This document shows positions 24,374 to 31,740 of a stretch of 48,887 nucleotides of DNA, piece by piece. The translations under genes were made by a program, and so were the position numbers. Each line of letters starts with the position of its first letter. Positions within the stretch are counted from its first letter, which is position 1. The notes under the pieces are model-generated. The model did no database searches. It saw nothing but the letters and a program-made list of their open reading frames with translations, and had not been told where the DNA came from. Source of the DNA: JBJKSO01 sp046703825 (GTDB taxonomy: Bacteria; Chloroflexota; Dormibacteria; Aeolococcales; Bog-877); NCBI GenBank assembly GCA_046703825.1, contig JBJKSO010000084.1, forward strand, positions 1-48,887, written 5' to 3'.

Positions 24374-24398
24374 GACGCCCGCCGGGGGTCGGCGCGTC
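24374..24398. terminator. hairpin between convergent genes, no U-tract
   Basis: GACGC and GCCG on the left (with two bulged C) pair with CGGC and GCGTC on the right around a GGGGT loop, giving a 9-bp stem. It sits between the 3' ends of the membrane-protein gene and the A-type carrier gene. Without a T-run it is only a candidate terminator or RNA-end protector. Confidence 0.3.
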
Positions 24399-24408
24399 GA
24401 AAATTAGC

Positions 24409-24771
24409 TCAGACGGCGCTGCAGGACTTGGCCGCGCCGGCGCCGTCGCCAGCGTCGAAACTGTGCCCGCAGGAGCAGGTCTTGACGGCGTTGGGGTTGT
24501 GGACGGTGAAGCCGCCACCCATCAGGCTGTCGACGAAGTCGATCTCCGCGCCCTCCAGGTAGGTGGCGCTGTAGGGGTCCACGAAAACCTTGATCCCCTG
24601 GTGCTCGAGCACCTCGTCGTCCTCGGCAGGGGCCTCGTCGAATCCCATGCCGTAGCTGAAGCCGGAGCAACCGCCCGGGCTCACGTAGACCCGCAGCCCC
24701 AGGTCCTGGCTGTCCTGCTGCTGGAGCAGCAGCTTGAGTTGCGAGATCGCTTGCTCAGAAACGGAGATCAT
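24409..24771 (-). CDS. A-type iron-sulfur carrier (HesB/IscA/ErpA family)
   Basis: A 120-aa protein with the three conserved Cys of A-type carriers: SPGGCSGFSYGM and CSCGHSF. The FVDPYSATYLEGAEIDFVD and LMGGGFTVHNPNA segments complete the family pattern. Such proteins deliver Fe-S clusters to apo-enzymes such as the radical SAM and respiratory proteins. The C-terminal tail AAKSCSAV carries a fourth, non-conserved Cys. ATG 24771 follows a GGGAAA segment. A second, divergent A-type carrier is at 29.1 kb. Confidence 0.9.
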   Translation of the reverse strand: MISVSEQAISQLKLLLQQQDSQDLGLRVYVSPGGCSGFSYGMGFDEAPAEDDEVLEHQGIKVFVDPYSATYLEGAEIDFVDSLMGGGFTVHNPNAVKTCSCGHSFDAGDGAGAAKSCSAV

Positions 24772-24821
24772 CTGATGTTTCCCTGGTTTGCTCGGTCCGC
24801 CCGTCGGGGGGCGTGGGCACC

Positions 24822-24827
24822 AGTCTA
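24822..24827 (-). promoter_or_regulatory. -10 element of A-type carrier gene
   Basis: TAGACT on the minus strand, 50 bases before the ATG at 24771, in the short gap after the sulfite-oxidase-like gene. Confidence 0.3.
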
Positions 24828-24846
24828 CCTGGTTGCGCCCGCAACT

Positions 24847-25443
24847 TCACCAGTATCGTTCCTCGAGCCAGGGATCGGCGCCGTTGTTGTAGCCGTTGCG
24901 CTCCCAAAAGCCGAGCCGGTCGCGCCGGAGGAAGGCCAGGCCCTCGACCCACTTCGCGCTCTTCCAGAAGTACCGCCTCGGGAATAGGCCGCGGGCGGGG
25001 AAGCCGTGTTCGGGGACCAGCGGCTTGCCCTCGTGACGCAGCGCCAAGAGGGCATCCTCCGCCAAAGCGAACTCCAGTGGCACCGAGGTGGTGAAGCCCG
25101 CGAAGCACTGCAGCTCCAGAAACACCGCCCCCTGCCTCACCCCCGCCAGTTCCGCTAGGTGGGCCATGGGGATCCCCCCGAAGCTCGCGTCCAGCCGGCT
25201 CCAGGTGGTGACACAGTGGATGTCGCAGGTAAGCTCGCGCTGCGGCAGGCGCAGCAAATCGGCGTAGGAGAACTCCAACTCCCGCTCGACCTCGCCGAGC
25301 ACCCTGAGCCTCCAGCGCTCCAAGTCGTATTGCGGGACCGCGCCGTAGTGCAGGACCGGCCACTTGGCGGTCAGCACCTGCCCCGGAGGCAGCCGGTGGG
25401 GATCGGCGAGCACGCGAGGGTCGGGGGCGCGGGATGGGCTCAC
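24847..25443 (-). CDS. sulfite-oxidase-like molybdopterin-dependent oxidoreductase
   Basis: A single-domain soluble enzyme of the sulfite oxidase/MsrP superfamily. The Mo-ligating Cys is in TCDIHCVTTWSRLD. LPPGQVLTAKWPVLHYG, VPLEFALAEDALLALRHEGKPL, PRRYFWKSAKWVEGLAFL and FWERNGYNNGADPW are typical of the YuiH-like subgroup. No haem or dimerisation domain is present. The frame is open upstream, but GTG 25443 (198 aa) is favoured because TAGCAT ends seven bases before it and the residues before it are Ala/Pro/Gly-rich filler. It needs Moco, fitting the moaD/E fusion at 20 kb. The physiological substrate is unknown. Confidence 0.87.
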   Translation of the reverse strand: MSPSRAPDPRVLADPHRLPPGQVLTAKWPVLHYGAVPQYDLERWRLRVLGEVERELEFSYADLLRLPQRELTCDIHCVTTWSRLDASFGGIPMAHLAELAGVRQGAVFLELQCFAGFTTSVPLEFALAEDALLALRHEGKPLVPEHGFPARGLFPRRYFWKSAKWVEGLAFLRRDRLGFWERNGYNNGADPWLEERYW

Positions 25444-25450
25444 CCTGGGG

Positions 25451-25456
25451 ATGCTA
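25451..25456 (-). promoter_or_regulatory. -10 element of leaderless sulfite-oxidase-like gene
   Basis: TAGCAT on the minus strand (within GCTAGCAT), seven bases before GTG 25443. Confidence 0.4.
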
Positions 25457-25591
25457 GCGAAAGGGAGTTCAGCGACAGCCGCCTCGACCGGGGCCGCTTT
25501 TGCAGCGCAGGGCCGCCGGTCGGCCCCTCCTCCTGGGGCCGCAGCTGACGGGGGCCCCGCAGGCGGTCCCTGCGCCCCGGTCAATAACCGC

Positions 25592-26374
25592 TCAGACCTT
25601 GCGGTACTTGGGCACCCAGGAGCCGTCGGGTTGGCGCTCGAAGTCGCCGAACACGGCGGGGCACTCGGCCAGCATCACCTCGGCCACCTTGCCAAAGATG
25701 AGCCGGAGCTCCTCCTCCGCGCCCGGGGCGGTGCGCATCTCAACCACATGGCGCAGGGTGCGGAGATTCATGGTCATGATCAGATCGGTGCTCACCCCGA
25801 TCGGGGCGAGCCGGCGCAGGGCGGAGGTCACCTCCTTGCGGACGTGGAAGGGTACCCCCTCTTCGTCGAGCTTGAGCTGTTCCGCAGCGGATCTTTGGAA
25901 CTCCTCCAGGCGCTCGACCAGCTCCAAGCACTGGCGGCGCAGCGGCTCGAGCGCGGCGGGGATGCGAAAACCGAACTCCACGAGCCGCACGTAACGCAAA
26001 CTCTCCTGGCTGTAGGCGGCGCCGGCGCGGTGGCGCACGATCTCGTGAGTAGCCACCCGGCTGACGTTGTGCAGGGCGAAGGTGAAGCTCGCATGCTCGA
26101 GCACGCTGCCGTGGGCGCTGCTCAGAATGTTCTCCAGGTACTTGAAGCGGTTCTCCCGCACCCGGCGCACGTTGGGGTTGAGGCCCGGCTCCCAGCTGCG
26201 GTAGCAGGCCCGGCCGGCGAACTCCACCAGCAGCTCCGCCGACCCCGCGTCGCCCTGGCTGAGGCGGCGCTCCAACCAAGAGCGCCCGCCGATCTCGTCC
26301 AGGTAGGCGCCCATCGCCTCGGGGTCGACCTGGGGGCGGGCGACGAGGTGGATGCTGGGCTGGGTCTCATGCAT
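25592..26374 (-). CDS. thyX: flavin-dependent thymidylate synthase
   Basis: Methylates dUMP to dTMP using methylene-tetrahydrofolate, FAD and NADPH. The ThyX signature is seen as RHRAGAAYSQESLRY, a variant with the AYSQES form instead of SxNExS. SSAHGSVLEHASFTFALHNVSR and the final TMNLRTLRHVVEMR with the FAD/substrate-binding residues complete the fold. It is 260 aa. ATG 26374 has AAGG 9 bases upstream. No thyA is seen in the window. It sits upstream of the molybdoenzyme gene but the latter has its own promoter. Confidence 0.95.
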   Translation of the reverse strand: MHETQPSIHLVARPQVDPEAMGAYLDEIGGRSWLERRLSQGDAGSAELLVEFAGRACYRSWEPGLNPNVRRVRENRFKYLENILSSAHGSVLEHASFTFALHNVSRVATHEIVRHRAGAAYSQESLRYVRLVEFGFRIPAALEPLRRQCLELVERLEEFQRSAAEQLKLDEEGVPFHVRKEVTSALRRLAPIGVSTDLIMTMNLRTLRHVVEMRTAPGAEEELRLIFGKVAEVMLAECPAVFGDFERQPDGSWVPKYRKV

Positions 26375-26430
26375 GGCGGCTGCCTTCTGGTGCGTTGCGC
26401 AGGGGCCGATCGCAGAACAAAGGTTCGGCC

Positions 26431-26439
26431 AGGATACCA
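26431..26439 (-). promoter_or_regulatory. extended -10 promoter of thyX
   Basis: TGGTATCCT on the minus strand, 56 bases before the thyX ATG. A small GC hairpin (CCGGGC-CGCC-GCCCGG then CTTTA) just upstream may end the hemQ transcript. Confidence 0.4.
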
Positions 26440-26484
26440 GCCGCTAAAGCCGGGCGGCGGCCCGGAACCGAGGGGCGGCCGGCC

Positions 26485-27243
26485 TCAGCCGAGCGCCTCC
26501 AGCATGGCTTCGGGTTCGGCGCGCACGCAGGTGAAGCTGGGCACGTCACGCAGCGTGTAGGAAGACGCCTCGGTGTCCCGGAGCGCCTGGACGCAATCCA
26601 GGAAGTCGGCGGCGCTGTCGGTCTCGAAGGCGACCACGAACTCCTGGTCGTCCAGGCCGAAGGAGTAGGTGGTGTTGATCTTGACGCTGGGGAAGAGATG
26701 GCCGACGCGGATGTGCTCCTGCATCATCCGCTGCCGCTCGGAGTCAGTCAGCGCGTACCAGGAGCGGGTCTTGACGAAGGGGTAGACGAACAAAAAGCGA
26801 CGGCTGCCCGGCGCCAGCACCAGCCGGTCCGCCCCAGATCCCTGGGGGTGGTCCTTGTCGACGTAGGTCGAGCGCTTGGTCATCGAGGTGTAGCTGTGCG
26901 GAGTCGTCAGATAGCCGGCCAGGTCGGTGCGGTTGATGGCGGCGAAAAGCTCCTGCAGCCGGCCGGGCTCGTCGCTCACCGCCCAGACCATCATGTCGGC
27001 GTCCCCACGGGTCCCGACCAAACAGTAGGTGCGCACCATGAGATTGGCCAGGTCCTGTCGCAGCACCCGGGCCAGCTGCTGGCGGTGGGCGGCCTTGGTG
27101 GCGGAGTCGAGCCGGCGCCACTCCGGCATCACCCGGAAGAAGGCAAAGCGGACCATCTGCCGCGGCAGCGGCCGGCTGGCGTCGCGGATGCGGATCGGGC
27201 CGACGGCGGCCCGCGGCTCAGGCGGTGAGGCGGTCTCGGTCAT
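26485..27243 (-). CDS. hemQ: HemQ-like coproheme decarboxylase / chlorite dismutase family
   Basis: Haem-dependent enzyme that turns coproheme III into haem b in the coproporphyrin-dependent pathway. VRFAFFRVMPEWRRL, TYCLVGTRGDADMMVWAVS, SMTKRSTYV (conserved Tyr region), FLFVYPFVKTRSWYAL, EHIRVGHLFP (haem-ligand His region) and INTTYSFGLDDQEFVVAFET match the HemQ layout rather than true chlorite dismutases. It has 252 aa from ATG 27243, which has AGGAG 4 bases upstream. No other haem genes are adjacent. Confidence 0.9.
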   Translation of the reverse strand: MTETASPPEPRAAVGPIRIRDASRPLPRQMVRFAFFRVMPEWRRLDSATKAAHRQQLARVLRQDLANLMVRTYCLVGTRGDADMMVWAVSDEPGRLQELFAAINRTDLAGYLTTPHSYTSMTKRSTYVDKDHPQGSGADRLVLAPGSRRFLFVYPFVKTRSWYALTDSERQRMMQEHIRVGHLFPSVKINTTYSFGLDDQEFVVAFETDSAADFLDCVQALRDTEASSYTLRDVPSFTCVRAEPEAMLEALG

Positions 27244-27262
27244 CGCGCTCCTGATCGGCGAA

Positions 27263-27445
27263 TCAGCCCAGGGTCTCCTGGCCGGCGGGAACAGCGTGCC
27301 CGCACTGCTGGCAAACATACACCCGGCCCCGCCTTACCACCTGGCGGCCGTCGGCGAGCACCACCCGCGCCTCCTTACCCGAAAGCGCGGTCCAGCTCAC
27401 CTCGGCCGAGCACTGCTCACAGCTGTCCGGAGGGGGGTTGAGCAC
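27263..27445 (-). CDS. small double-CxxC zinc-ribbon protein
   Basis: A 60-aa protein with CEQC near the N-terminus and CQQC near the C-terminus, the layout of a rubredoxin-like zinc ribbon; the middle (VVLADGRQVVRRGRVYVC) is a beta-hairpin candidate. GTG 27445 lies 4 bases after the M20 stop, and its stop is 19 bases before hemQ, so it sits inside the operon. Function unknown; a metal-binding or protein-docking role is likely. Confidence 0.65.
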   Translation of the reverse strand: MLNPPPDSCEQCSAEVSWTALSGKEARVVLADGRQVVRRGRVYVCQQCGHAVPAGQETLG

Positions 27446-27449
27446 CTTG

Positions 27450-28619
27450 TCAGGCGGCCCCCAGAAAGTCCAGCGCGGCCTGCGCCATCACCTCAGCGCC
27501 CAGCCGCAGACAGCGCTCGTCGAGGTCGAACTCAGGGTGGTGGTGGGGCGCTGCCCCGGGGCCCCCCGAGCCGAGCAGGAAGTAGCAACCGGGCGCCTGG
27601 CGCAGAAAGAGCGCTACGTCGTCGCCCACGGTCAGCGCCGGCGCCTCGACCAACTGCGCCCCCTCGACCCGGCGCACCGCTCGGCGCACCAGTTCGCACA
27701 TCGCCGGCTCGGAGACCACCGGCGGGCAACCACGGCCGAGCGACATCTGCGCTCTGGCGCCGAACCCGGCGGCGATGCCGGCCGAGAGTTCGCCCAGGCG
27801 GCGCAGCAGCCGCTCCCGCTCCCGGTCCGAGAAGGTGCGCAGCGTCCCCACCAGCTGGGCCGTCTCGGGGATCACGTTGAAACTCTCGCCCGCTCGAAGC
27901 GCGCCCACCGTGATCACCGCCTGCTCGGCCGGCGAGGTCTCACGCGATACCAGGGTCTGCAGTGCCAGCACGATCGTGCTGGCGATCGGCACCGGGTCCA
28001 GGGCTTGGTGGGGCAGAGCACCGTGGCCTCCCCGGCCGACCACGTCGATCCGGAACTCGTCGGCGGAGGCGAAGATGGCACCGTCCCGGACCCCGACCGA
28101 CCCCACCTCAAGCCCACTCCACAGGTGCAGGCCCAGCACGCCGTCCGGGCGAGGGGCGGAGGTGACCCCGGCCGCAATCATGGGCTCCGCCCCGCCCGCC
28201 TGCTCCTCGGCGGGCTGGAAGGCGATCCGGACCGTACCCGCCCACTGACGCCGGAGCCGCGCCAGGCGGTCAGCGGTGGCCAGGGCGATCGCGGTGTGGC
28301 CGTCGTGGCCGCAGGCGTGCATAACCCCGGGGACGGCCGACCGGAAAGGTAGAGAGCCGCGCTCCTGGATCGGCAGCGCGTCGATGTCGGCGCGGAGGAG
28401 CAGGTTCCGGCCCGCCTCCCGGCCAGCGATGTCGACCACCACCGCGGTCCCGTCGAGCAGGGTCACCGGTTGCAGCCCCATCCCGCGCAACCTCGCGGCG
28501 ATGTACGCGGCGGTTTCGTGCTCGTGGAACGCCAGCTCCGGGTGCTGGTGCAGGTGGCGGCGGTCCTGGGTCAGCTGCTCGACCCAAGCGCCTTCCTCAA
28601 GGCCGGAGTCTTGGGCCAT
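27450..28619 (-). CDS. M20 family amidohydrolase (aminoacylase/hippurate hydrolase-like)
   Basis: Metal-dependent hydrolase of N-acyl amino acids. RRHLHQHPELAFHEHETA, LLLRADIDALPIQE, MHACGHDGHTA (Cys-Gly-His-Asp metal site), AFQPAEEQAGGAEPMI, the HGALPHQALDP lid-domain segment and the final HHHPEFDLDE are hallmark motifs of the CGHDGH subgroup. The length is 389 aa. I chose ATG 28619 because GAGGA precedes it; longer starts read into the upstream gene. It overlaps the receiver-like gene by 23 bases. Confidence 0.92.
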   Translation of the reverse strand: MAQDSGLEEGAWVEQLTQDRRHLHQHPELAFHEHETAAYIAARLRGMGLQPVTLLDGTAVVVDIAGREAGRNLLLRADIDALPIQERGSLPFRSAVPGVMHACGHDGHTAIALATADRLARLRRQWAGTVRIAFQPAEEQAGGAEPMIAAGVTSAPRPDGVLGLHLWSGLEVGSVGVRDGAIFASADEFRIDVVGRGGHGALPHQALDPVPIASTIVLALQTLVSRETSPAEQAVITVGALRAGESFNVIPETAQLVGTLRTFSDRERERLLRRLGELSAGIAAGFGARAQMSLGRGCPPVVSEPAMCELVRRAVRRVEGAQLVEAPALTVGDDVALFLRQAPGCYFLLGSGGPGAAPHHHPEFDLDERCLRLGAEVMAQAALDFLGAA

Positions 28620-28956
28620 CGATGTCCTCCTTGAACCGGCGCTGCAGCAGGGTGGTGAGGTGACTGTTGGCGACGCAGCGGTCAGCACCGGCCGCCAGGG
28701 CTCGGTCCCGGAGCGCGGGAAGCTCCAGGTGGGCGCCGAAGCAGATTATCTTCAGCTCCGCTCCTCCCCGGCGTCGCGCCTCCCCGATTGCGGCCAGCGC
28801 CGGCTCCAGCTCGCGGTTTAGGTCGACCAGGAGCATGGCCAGACCGTCCAAATTGTCCGGGGTCCGCACCCAGCGCACGTCCTGGGGAAGGCGCGAGCGG
28901 ACCATGAGGTCCCGCGTGAAGACCCCCACCGTAGCCTCGGAGGCGCCGCCGGTCAT
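28597..28956 (-). CDS. response-regulator receiver-like protein
   Basis: A 119-aa single-domain protein with an alternating strand-helix pattern like CheY: VGVFTRDLMVRSRL, MLLVDLNRELEPALAAI (candidate phospho-Asp in VDLN), LKIICFGAHLELPALRDRALAAGADRCVANSHLTTLL. The acidic pair normally found after the first strand is reduced to one Asp, so phosphorylation is doubtful. No output domain. It is the first gene of an operon with M20 hydrolase, zinc ribbon and hemQ. Identification is by pattern only. Confidence 0.6.
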   Translation of the reverse strand: MTGGASEATVGVFTRDLMVRSRLPQDVRWVRTPDNLDGLAMLLVDLNRELEPALAAIGEARRRGGAELKIICFGAHLELPALRDRALAAGADRCVANSHLTTLLQRRFKEDIDGPRLRP

Positions 28957-28974
28957 GCGGCCCGACCCAGGCGG

Positions 28975-28994
28975 TGGAGCTGTGGGTAGCTCCA
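28975..28994. promoter_or_regulatory. 20-bp dyad TGGAGCT-N6-AGCTCCA
   Basis: Perfect 7-base arms in the divergent region between the receiver-like gene and the second A-type carrier, 18 bases before the former start. Size and symmetry suit an operator for a dimeric repressor; in RNA it would be a leader hairpin. Confidence 0.35.
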
Positions 28995-29047
28995 GGTAAT
29001 CAGCAGCACCGAGCCAGCCCCGGGGCGGTCCGGCTGTGGTTCCCGCC

Positions 29048-29053
29048 TAGAAT
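29048..29053 (+). promoter_or_regulatory. -10 element of leaderless A-type carrier gene
   Basis: TAGAAT, then six bases (CGCCGG), then GTG 29060. This is the clearest leaderless signal in the window and is matched by TAGAAT-N6-ATG at 44189. Confidence 0.5.
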
Positions 29054-29059
29054 CGCCGG

Positions 29060-29455
29060 GTGAGCAGCGACCTGCTGGCCACCCGGGACGCGATCGAGCA
29101 GATCCGGACCTGGAAGGCCAAGGACAACCGGCCCGAGGCGGTGTTCCGCGTGGATGTCCGACTCGGCGGCTGCCGGGGCTTCAAGCTCTTCTTCGATCTC
29201 GAGGAGCGCGCCGCCGAAGACGATTTCGTCCTCAGCTGTGGGGACGTGCAGGTCGTGGTCCAGCAGGACGGGCTGCCCCTGATCGCAGGTTCGGTGCTGG
29301 ACTACGAGGATAGCTACCGGGGCCAAGGCTTCCGGCTGGCCAACCCCAACGCCCGCAACGCCTGCGGCTGCGGCACGTCGTTCATGGCCGACTATCCGGG
29401 CCAGGCGGCGGATCTCGAGCGCGCTCCCACGGCCGCTGCCGACCCCCTGGACTAG
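29060..29455 (+). CDS. A-type iron-sulfur carrier-like protein, divergent
   Basis: A 131-aa HesB/IscA-fold protein with VRLGGCRGFKLFFDLE (first Cys) and NARNACGCGTSF (paired Cys), and LDYEDSYRGQGFRLANPNA in the family position. It is shorter at the N-terminus and has an acidic stretch where other members carry charged loops; an added Cys is in VLSCGDV. GTG 29060 is fixed by the -10 element. Its TAG stop shares the palindrome CTAG with the stop of the opposing YtxH gene. Confidence 0.82.
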   Translation: MSSDLLATRDAIEQIRTWKAKDNRPEAVFRVDVRLGGCRGFKLFFDLEERAAEDDFVLSCGDVQVVVQQDGLPLIAGSVLDYEDSYRGQGFRLANPNARNACGCGTSFMADYPGQAADLERAPTAAADPLD

Positions 29456-29697
29456 CGCCGCAGCGGCAGCAGCGACCGGGTGGCCAGCCAGAGCCCGCGC
29501 AGCCTAACCCAGGCGGCCATCACCTTGGCCCTGGTCTCGCTGCCGGGCCAGGGGGCCAGCAGCACCCCCGCCAGGACGCCGAGCAGCAGGCCGCGGCGCA
29601 GTCCCCGCAAATAGCGGCGAGCTGGTCTCAGGAAGGCCTGGTCGGCAGCCCGCCCCAGCACCCTAGCGGTGTCGCCCACGCCGCGGCGCCGGTTCAA
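29452..29697 (-). CDS. YtxH-like small membrane-associated protein
   Basis: An 81-aa basic protein with one hydrophobic segment, GLLLGVLAGVLLAPWPGSETR, the glycine-zipper plus LAPxxGxETR motif of YtxH-domain proteins. It starts at TTG overlapping the stop of the preceding YtxH gene (TTGA). YtxH proteins are stress-linked and poorly understood. Two in tandem suggest duplication. Confidence 0.65.
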   Translation of the reverse strand: MNRRRGVGDTARVLGRAADQAFLRPARRYLRGLRRGLLLGVLAGVLLAPWPGSETRAKVMAAWVRLRGLWLATRSLLPLRR

Positions 29698-30047
29698 TCG
29701 CTTTCGGTTCCAGAGGACCGGTAGTGGATGGTGCTCGGGTCGGAGAGATCGGCCTGGGACCGCTGCCCCCGCCCCACCAGCTCGATGAACTTCCCGCCCG
29801 CACCCTGGGCCACCGGCTGCATGGCCCGGGCCAGGTCCGTGGCCAGCTGGGCGGCGGTAACCACCGCCGGGCGGGCTGCCGCCCAGACCTCGCGGGCGGA
29901 CTCGTAGATCTGCTCCGAGGTTTCCCGGGCCTTGACGGCACGCCGGGCCAGATCGGTGCGCGTCTCCCGGCCGGGCCTAGGCGCCACCGCCACGCCGATG
30001 GCCGCGCCCAGCATCAGACCGTGGGTCAGACCCTTGAAGTAGCCCAT
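29694..30047 (-). CDS. YtxH domain-containing protein
   Basis: A 117-aa protein with an N-terminal membrane segment ending GAAIGVAVAPRPGRETR (YtxH motif) and a long amphipathic helix (RAVKARETSEQIYESAREVW) that may self-associate. ATG 30047 is chosen because GGAGG lies 7 bases upstream; a GTG two codons earlier overlaps that site. It is the first of two coupled YtxH genes. Confidence 0.75.
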   Translation of the reverse strand: MGYFKGLTHGLMLGAAIGVAVAPRPGRETRTDLARRAVKARETSEQIYESAREVWAAARPAVVTAAQLATDLARAMQPVAQGAGGKFIELVGRGQRSQADLSDPSTIHYRSSGTESD

Positions 30048-30134
30048 CGGCACTCCTCCCTAGCGCTGCGATCCCCCGGTATCAAAGCACGCCCGAGCCA
30101 GAGGCGAACCGGTCTGAGGTCGCGACCCGGGCGC

Positions 30135-30893
30135 TCAGTGGAGCAGAGCTGCGAGTCTGGACCTGCCGGCGACGGTGGCCGGATGGGCCGCACCCAGCTC
30201 CTCGAAGCAGAAGATCGCGAGCCGGCGCAGCTGGTCTCGCTCGGGCGGAGTCGAAGCGGCGAGGCTCTGGAGCACCGAGGCCAAGGCCGCCTCCAGGTCG
30301 CCGGCCGCCAGCGCCTCATCCGGGGCCAGCCCGCTGCCGCCAAGGTCCAGCTCGGCCCAGGCGGCCAGCCCGTCACAGATCCGGTCGTGGGGGGCCGCGC
30401 GCAGCACCTCCGCCGCCTCAGTTGGCCTCCCTGAGGTGAGCCAGTGGCGGCCCAGGGCACGCCGGGCAGGCAGATTGGAGGGATCGAGCTCCAGGGCGCG
30501 TTGCAGGGATGCCTCGTCGCCAAGACGGACCAGCTCCTCGGCCGGAGAGGGCAGCAGGCGCTGCAGGAAAGAGCGCACCATTGCCGCCGGCTGAGCTCCG
30601 GTGAACTCGGCCGCCACCTGGCCCGCCCGGAACGCCTTGACCGCCGGGATCCCGCGGATCGAGTAGCGCTGGGCCAGGCCGGGGTTGGCGTCCACGTCGA
30701 CGGTCCGCAGCACCAAAGCGCCGCGATGCTCCTCGACGGCAGCGGTCAGGACCGGCCCCAGCTGGCGGCAGGGCGCGCACCAGGTGGCCCAGAAGTCCAC
30801 CACCACCGGCAGCTGGTGCGAGAGGTCGAGCACATCGCTCTGGAAGCTCGACTCCCCCACCGCCAGCTTGAAGGCGGTAGGCGCCGTCGCCAC
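30135..30893 (-). CDS. thioredoxin-TPR protein, CnoX/YbbN type
   Basis: A 252-aa protein with an N-terminal thioredoxin domain (VVVDFWATWCAPCRQLGP, cis-Pro region IRGIPAVKAF) and a C-terminal helical TPR-like region from about 115 (LQRALELDPSNLPARRALGRHWL). This is the architecture of the co-chaperone YbbN/CnoX, though here the active site is a full CAPC. GTG 30893 lies one base after the stop of the upstream gene. It is the third gene of a cold-shock operon. Confidence 0.88.
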   Translation of the reverse strand: MATAPTAFKLAVGESSFQSDVLDLSHQLPVVVDFWATWCAPCRQLGPVLTAAVEEHRGALVLRTVDVDANPGLAQRYSIRGIPAVKAFRAGQVAAEFTGAQPAAMVRSFLQRLLPSPAEELVRLGDEASLQRALELDPSNLPARRALGRHWLTSGRPTEAAEVLRAAPHDRICDGLAAWAELDLGGSGLAPDEALAAGDLEAALASVLQSLAASTPPERDQLRRLAIFCFEELGAAHPATVAGRSRLAALLH

Positions 30894-30894
30894 G

Positions 30895-31323
30895 CTAGGG
30901 GATGGGCCGACGGCGGTCGTCGGTCTCGACCACCCCGGTGCCGTGGGCGCAGACCCGGTCCGCCCAACCCAGGTAGTTCTGCACGATCCGCACCGCCGAC
31001 GGGACCATGGACCGCCGCCGGGCCTCGGCGGTGTCCGCGTGCACCGAGAGGGCGGCATGGACCTCTTTCACGTGGTTGGCGAAGACCCCAGACTCCAGCC
31101 TGGCCTCGTTGAGCGGGGTCCAGAGCTCCGGCGGGAAGCCCAGCGAGCGCATGGCTCGCTGGGCGTCGCGGACATCAAACAGGCAAGTGCGCCGCCTGCC
31201 GTCGTGCAGGAAGCCGCACTGCCAAGGGTCGTAGAGCGAATTGCGCGCCGGGGGTAGATCGGGGTGAAGCCGGCGGAAGGGCCGCTGAGCCGGAGTCTTG
31301 GCCGCGGCCTGCGCCACGGTCAC
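30895..31323 (-). CDS. conserved-looking hypothetical protein between csp and thioredoxin genes
   Basis: A 142-aa soluble protein that I do not recognise. It has a basic N-terminus, LYDPWQCGFLHDGRRRTCLFD with two Cys, a helical middle and SAVRIVQNYLGWADRVCAHG with another Cys and His, so metal binding is possible. GTG 31323 overlaps the csp stop (GTGA) and its stop is next to the thioredoxin-TPR start, so all three are translationally coupled. Codon use and tight packing support a real gene. Confidence 0.6.
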   Translation of the reverse strand: MTVAQAAAKTPAQRPFRRLHPDLPPARNSLYDPWQCGFLHDGRRRTCLFDVRDAQRAMRSLGFPPELWTPLNEARLESGVFANHVKEVHAALSVHADTAEARRRSMVPSAVRIVQNYLGWADRVCAHGTGVVETDDRRRPIP

Positions 31324-31517
31324 GCTGCGCGGACTTTGCCCGCCCGAGGTCCCCGGGTGCTGGATTCGATCTCGAACTCCACCTGGGCTCCCCTGGTCAG
31401 CTGCTCGAAGGTACCGCCCTCGACGCTGGACCGGTGGAAGAAGTACTCGACCCCGTCCTCGGCGGCGAGGAATCCGAATCCGCGCTCGTTAAGCGATTTG
31501 ATGGTTCCGATGGGCAT
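31320..31517 (-). CDS. cold-shock protein
   Basis: A 65-aa single cold-shock domain that binds single-stranded RNA or DNA. RNP1-like ERGFGFLAAED and RNP2-like YFFHRSSVEG are present, as is the ending VEFEIESSTRGPRAGKVRAA. ATG 31517 has GGGAGA 6 bases upstream. Its mRNA would carry a leader of about 105 bases from the predicted promoter, as in many cspA-type genes, where the leader is a temperature-sensing element. Confidence 0.92.
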   Translation of the reverse strand: MPIGTIKSLNERGFGFLAAEDGVEYFFHRSSVEGGTFEQLTRGAQVEFEIESSTRGPRAGKVRAA

Positions 31518-31628
31518 CTCTGTCTCCCGTTGCCGCTGACGCGGCCCCCTCGCAGGCCTTAAGCGATCGACCGACTCGCGAGGGAAGCGGCGGCGACGGT
31601 CCATGCCAATCGGGCAAAGGACCTCTCA

Positions 31629-31637
31629 AGCCTAGCA
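31629..31637 (-). promoter_or_regulatory. extended -10 promoter of csp operon with long leader
   Basis: TGCTAGGCT on the minus strand with a weak TTGGGC at 31654-31659 (19-base spacer). Transcription would start near 31622, leaving a leader of about 105 bases before csp. Confidence 0.45.
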
Positions 31638-31740
31638 CACCAGGTTCGATCTCGCCCAAGTGAGCGGGGCCGCTCGCCGCAAGTGGCAGGATTAGTTGGC
31701 CGGCTCTTTCGGCACGGCACCAAAGAGGAGTCCCCGCGCA

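Noticed and set aside
28597..28619. Frameshift suspected where the receiver-like and M20 genes overlap by 23 bases
   Set aside because: Each product is complete by family length and the M20 start has its own ribosome-binding site; a short overlap is normal here.
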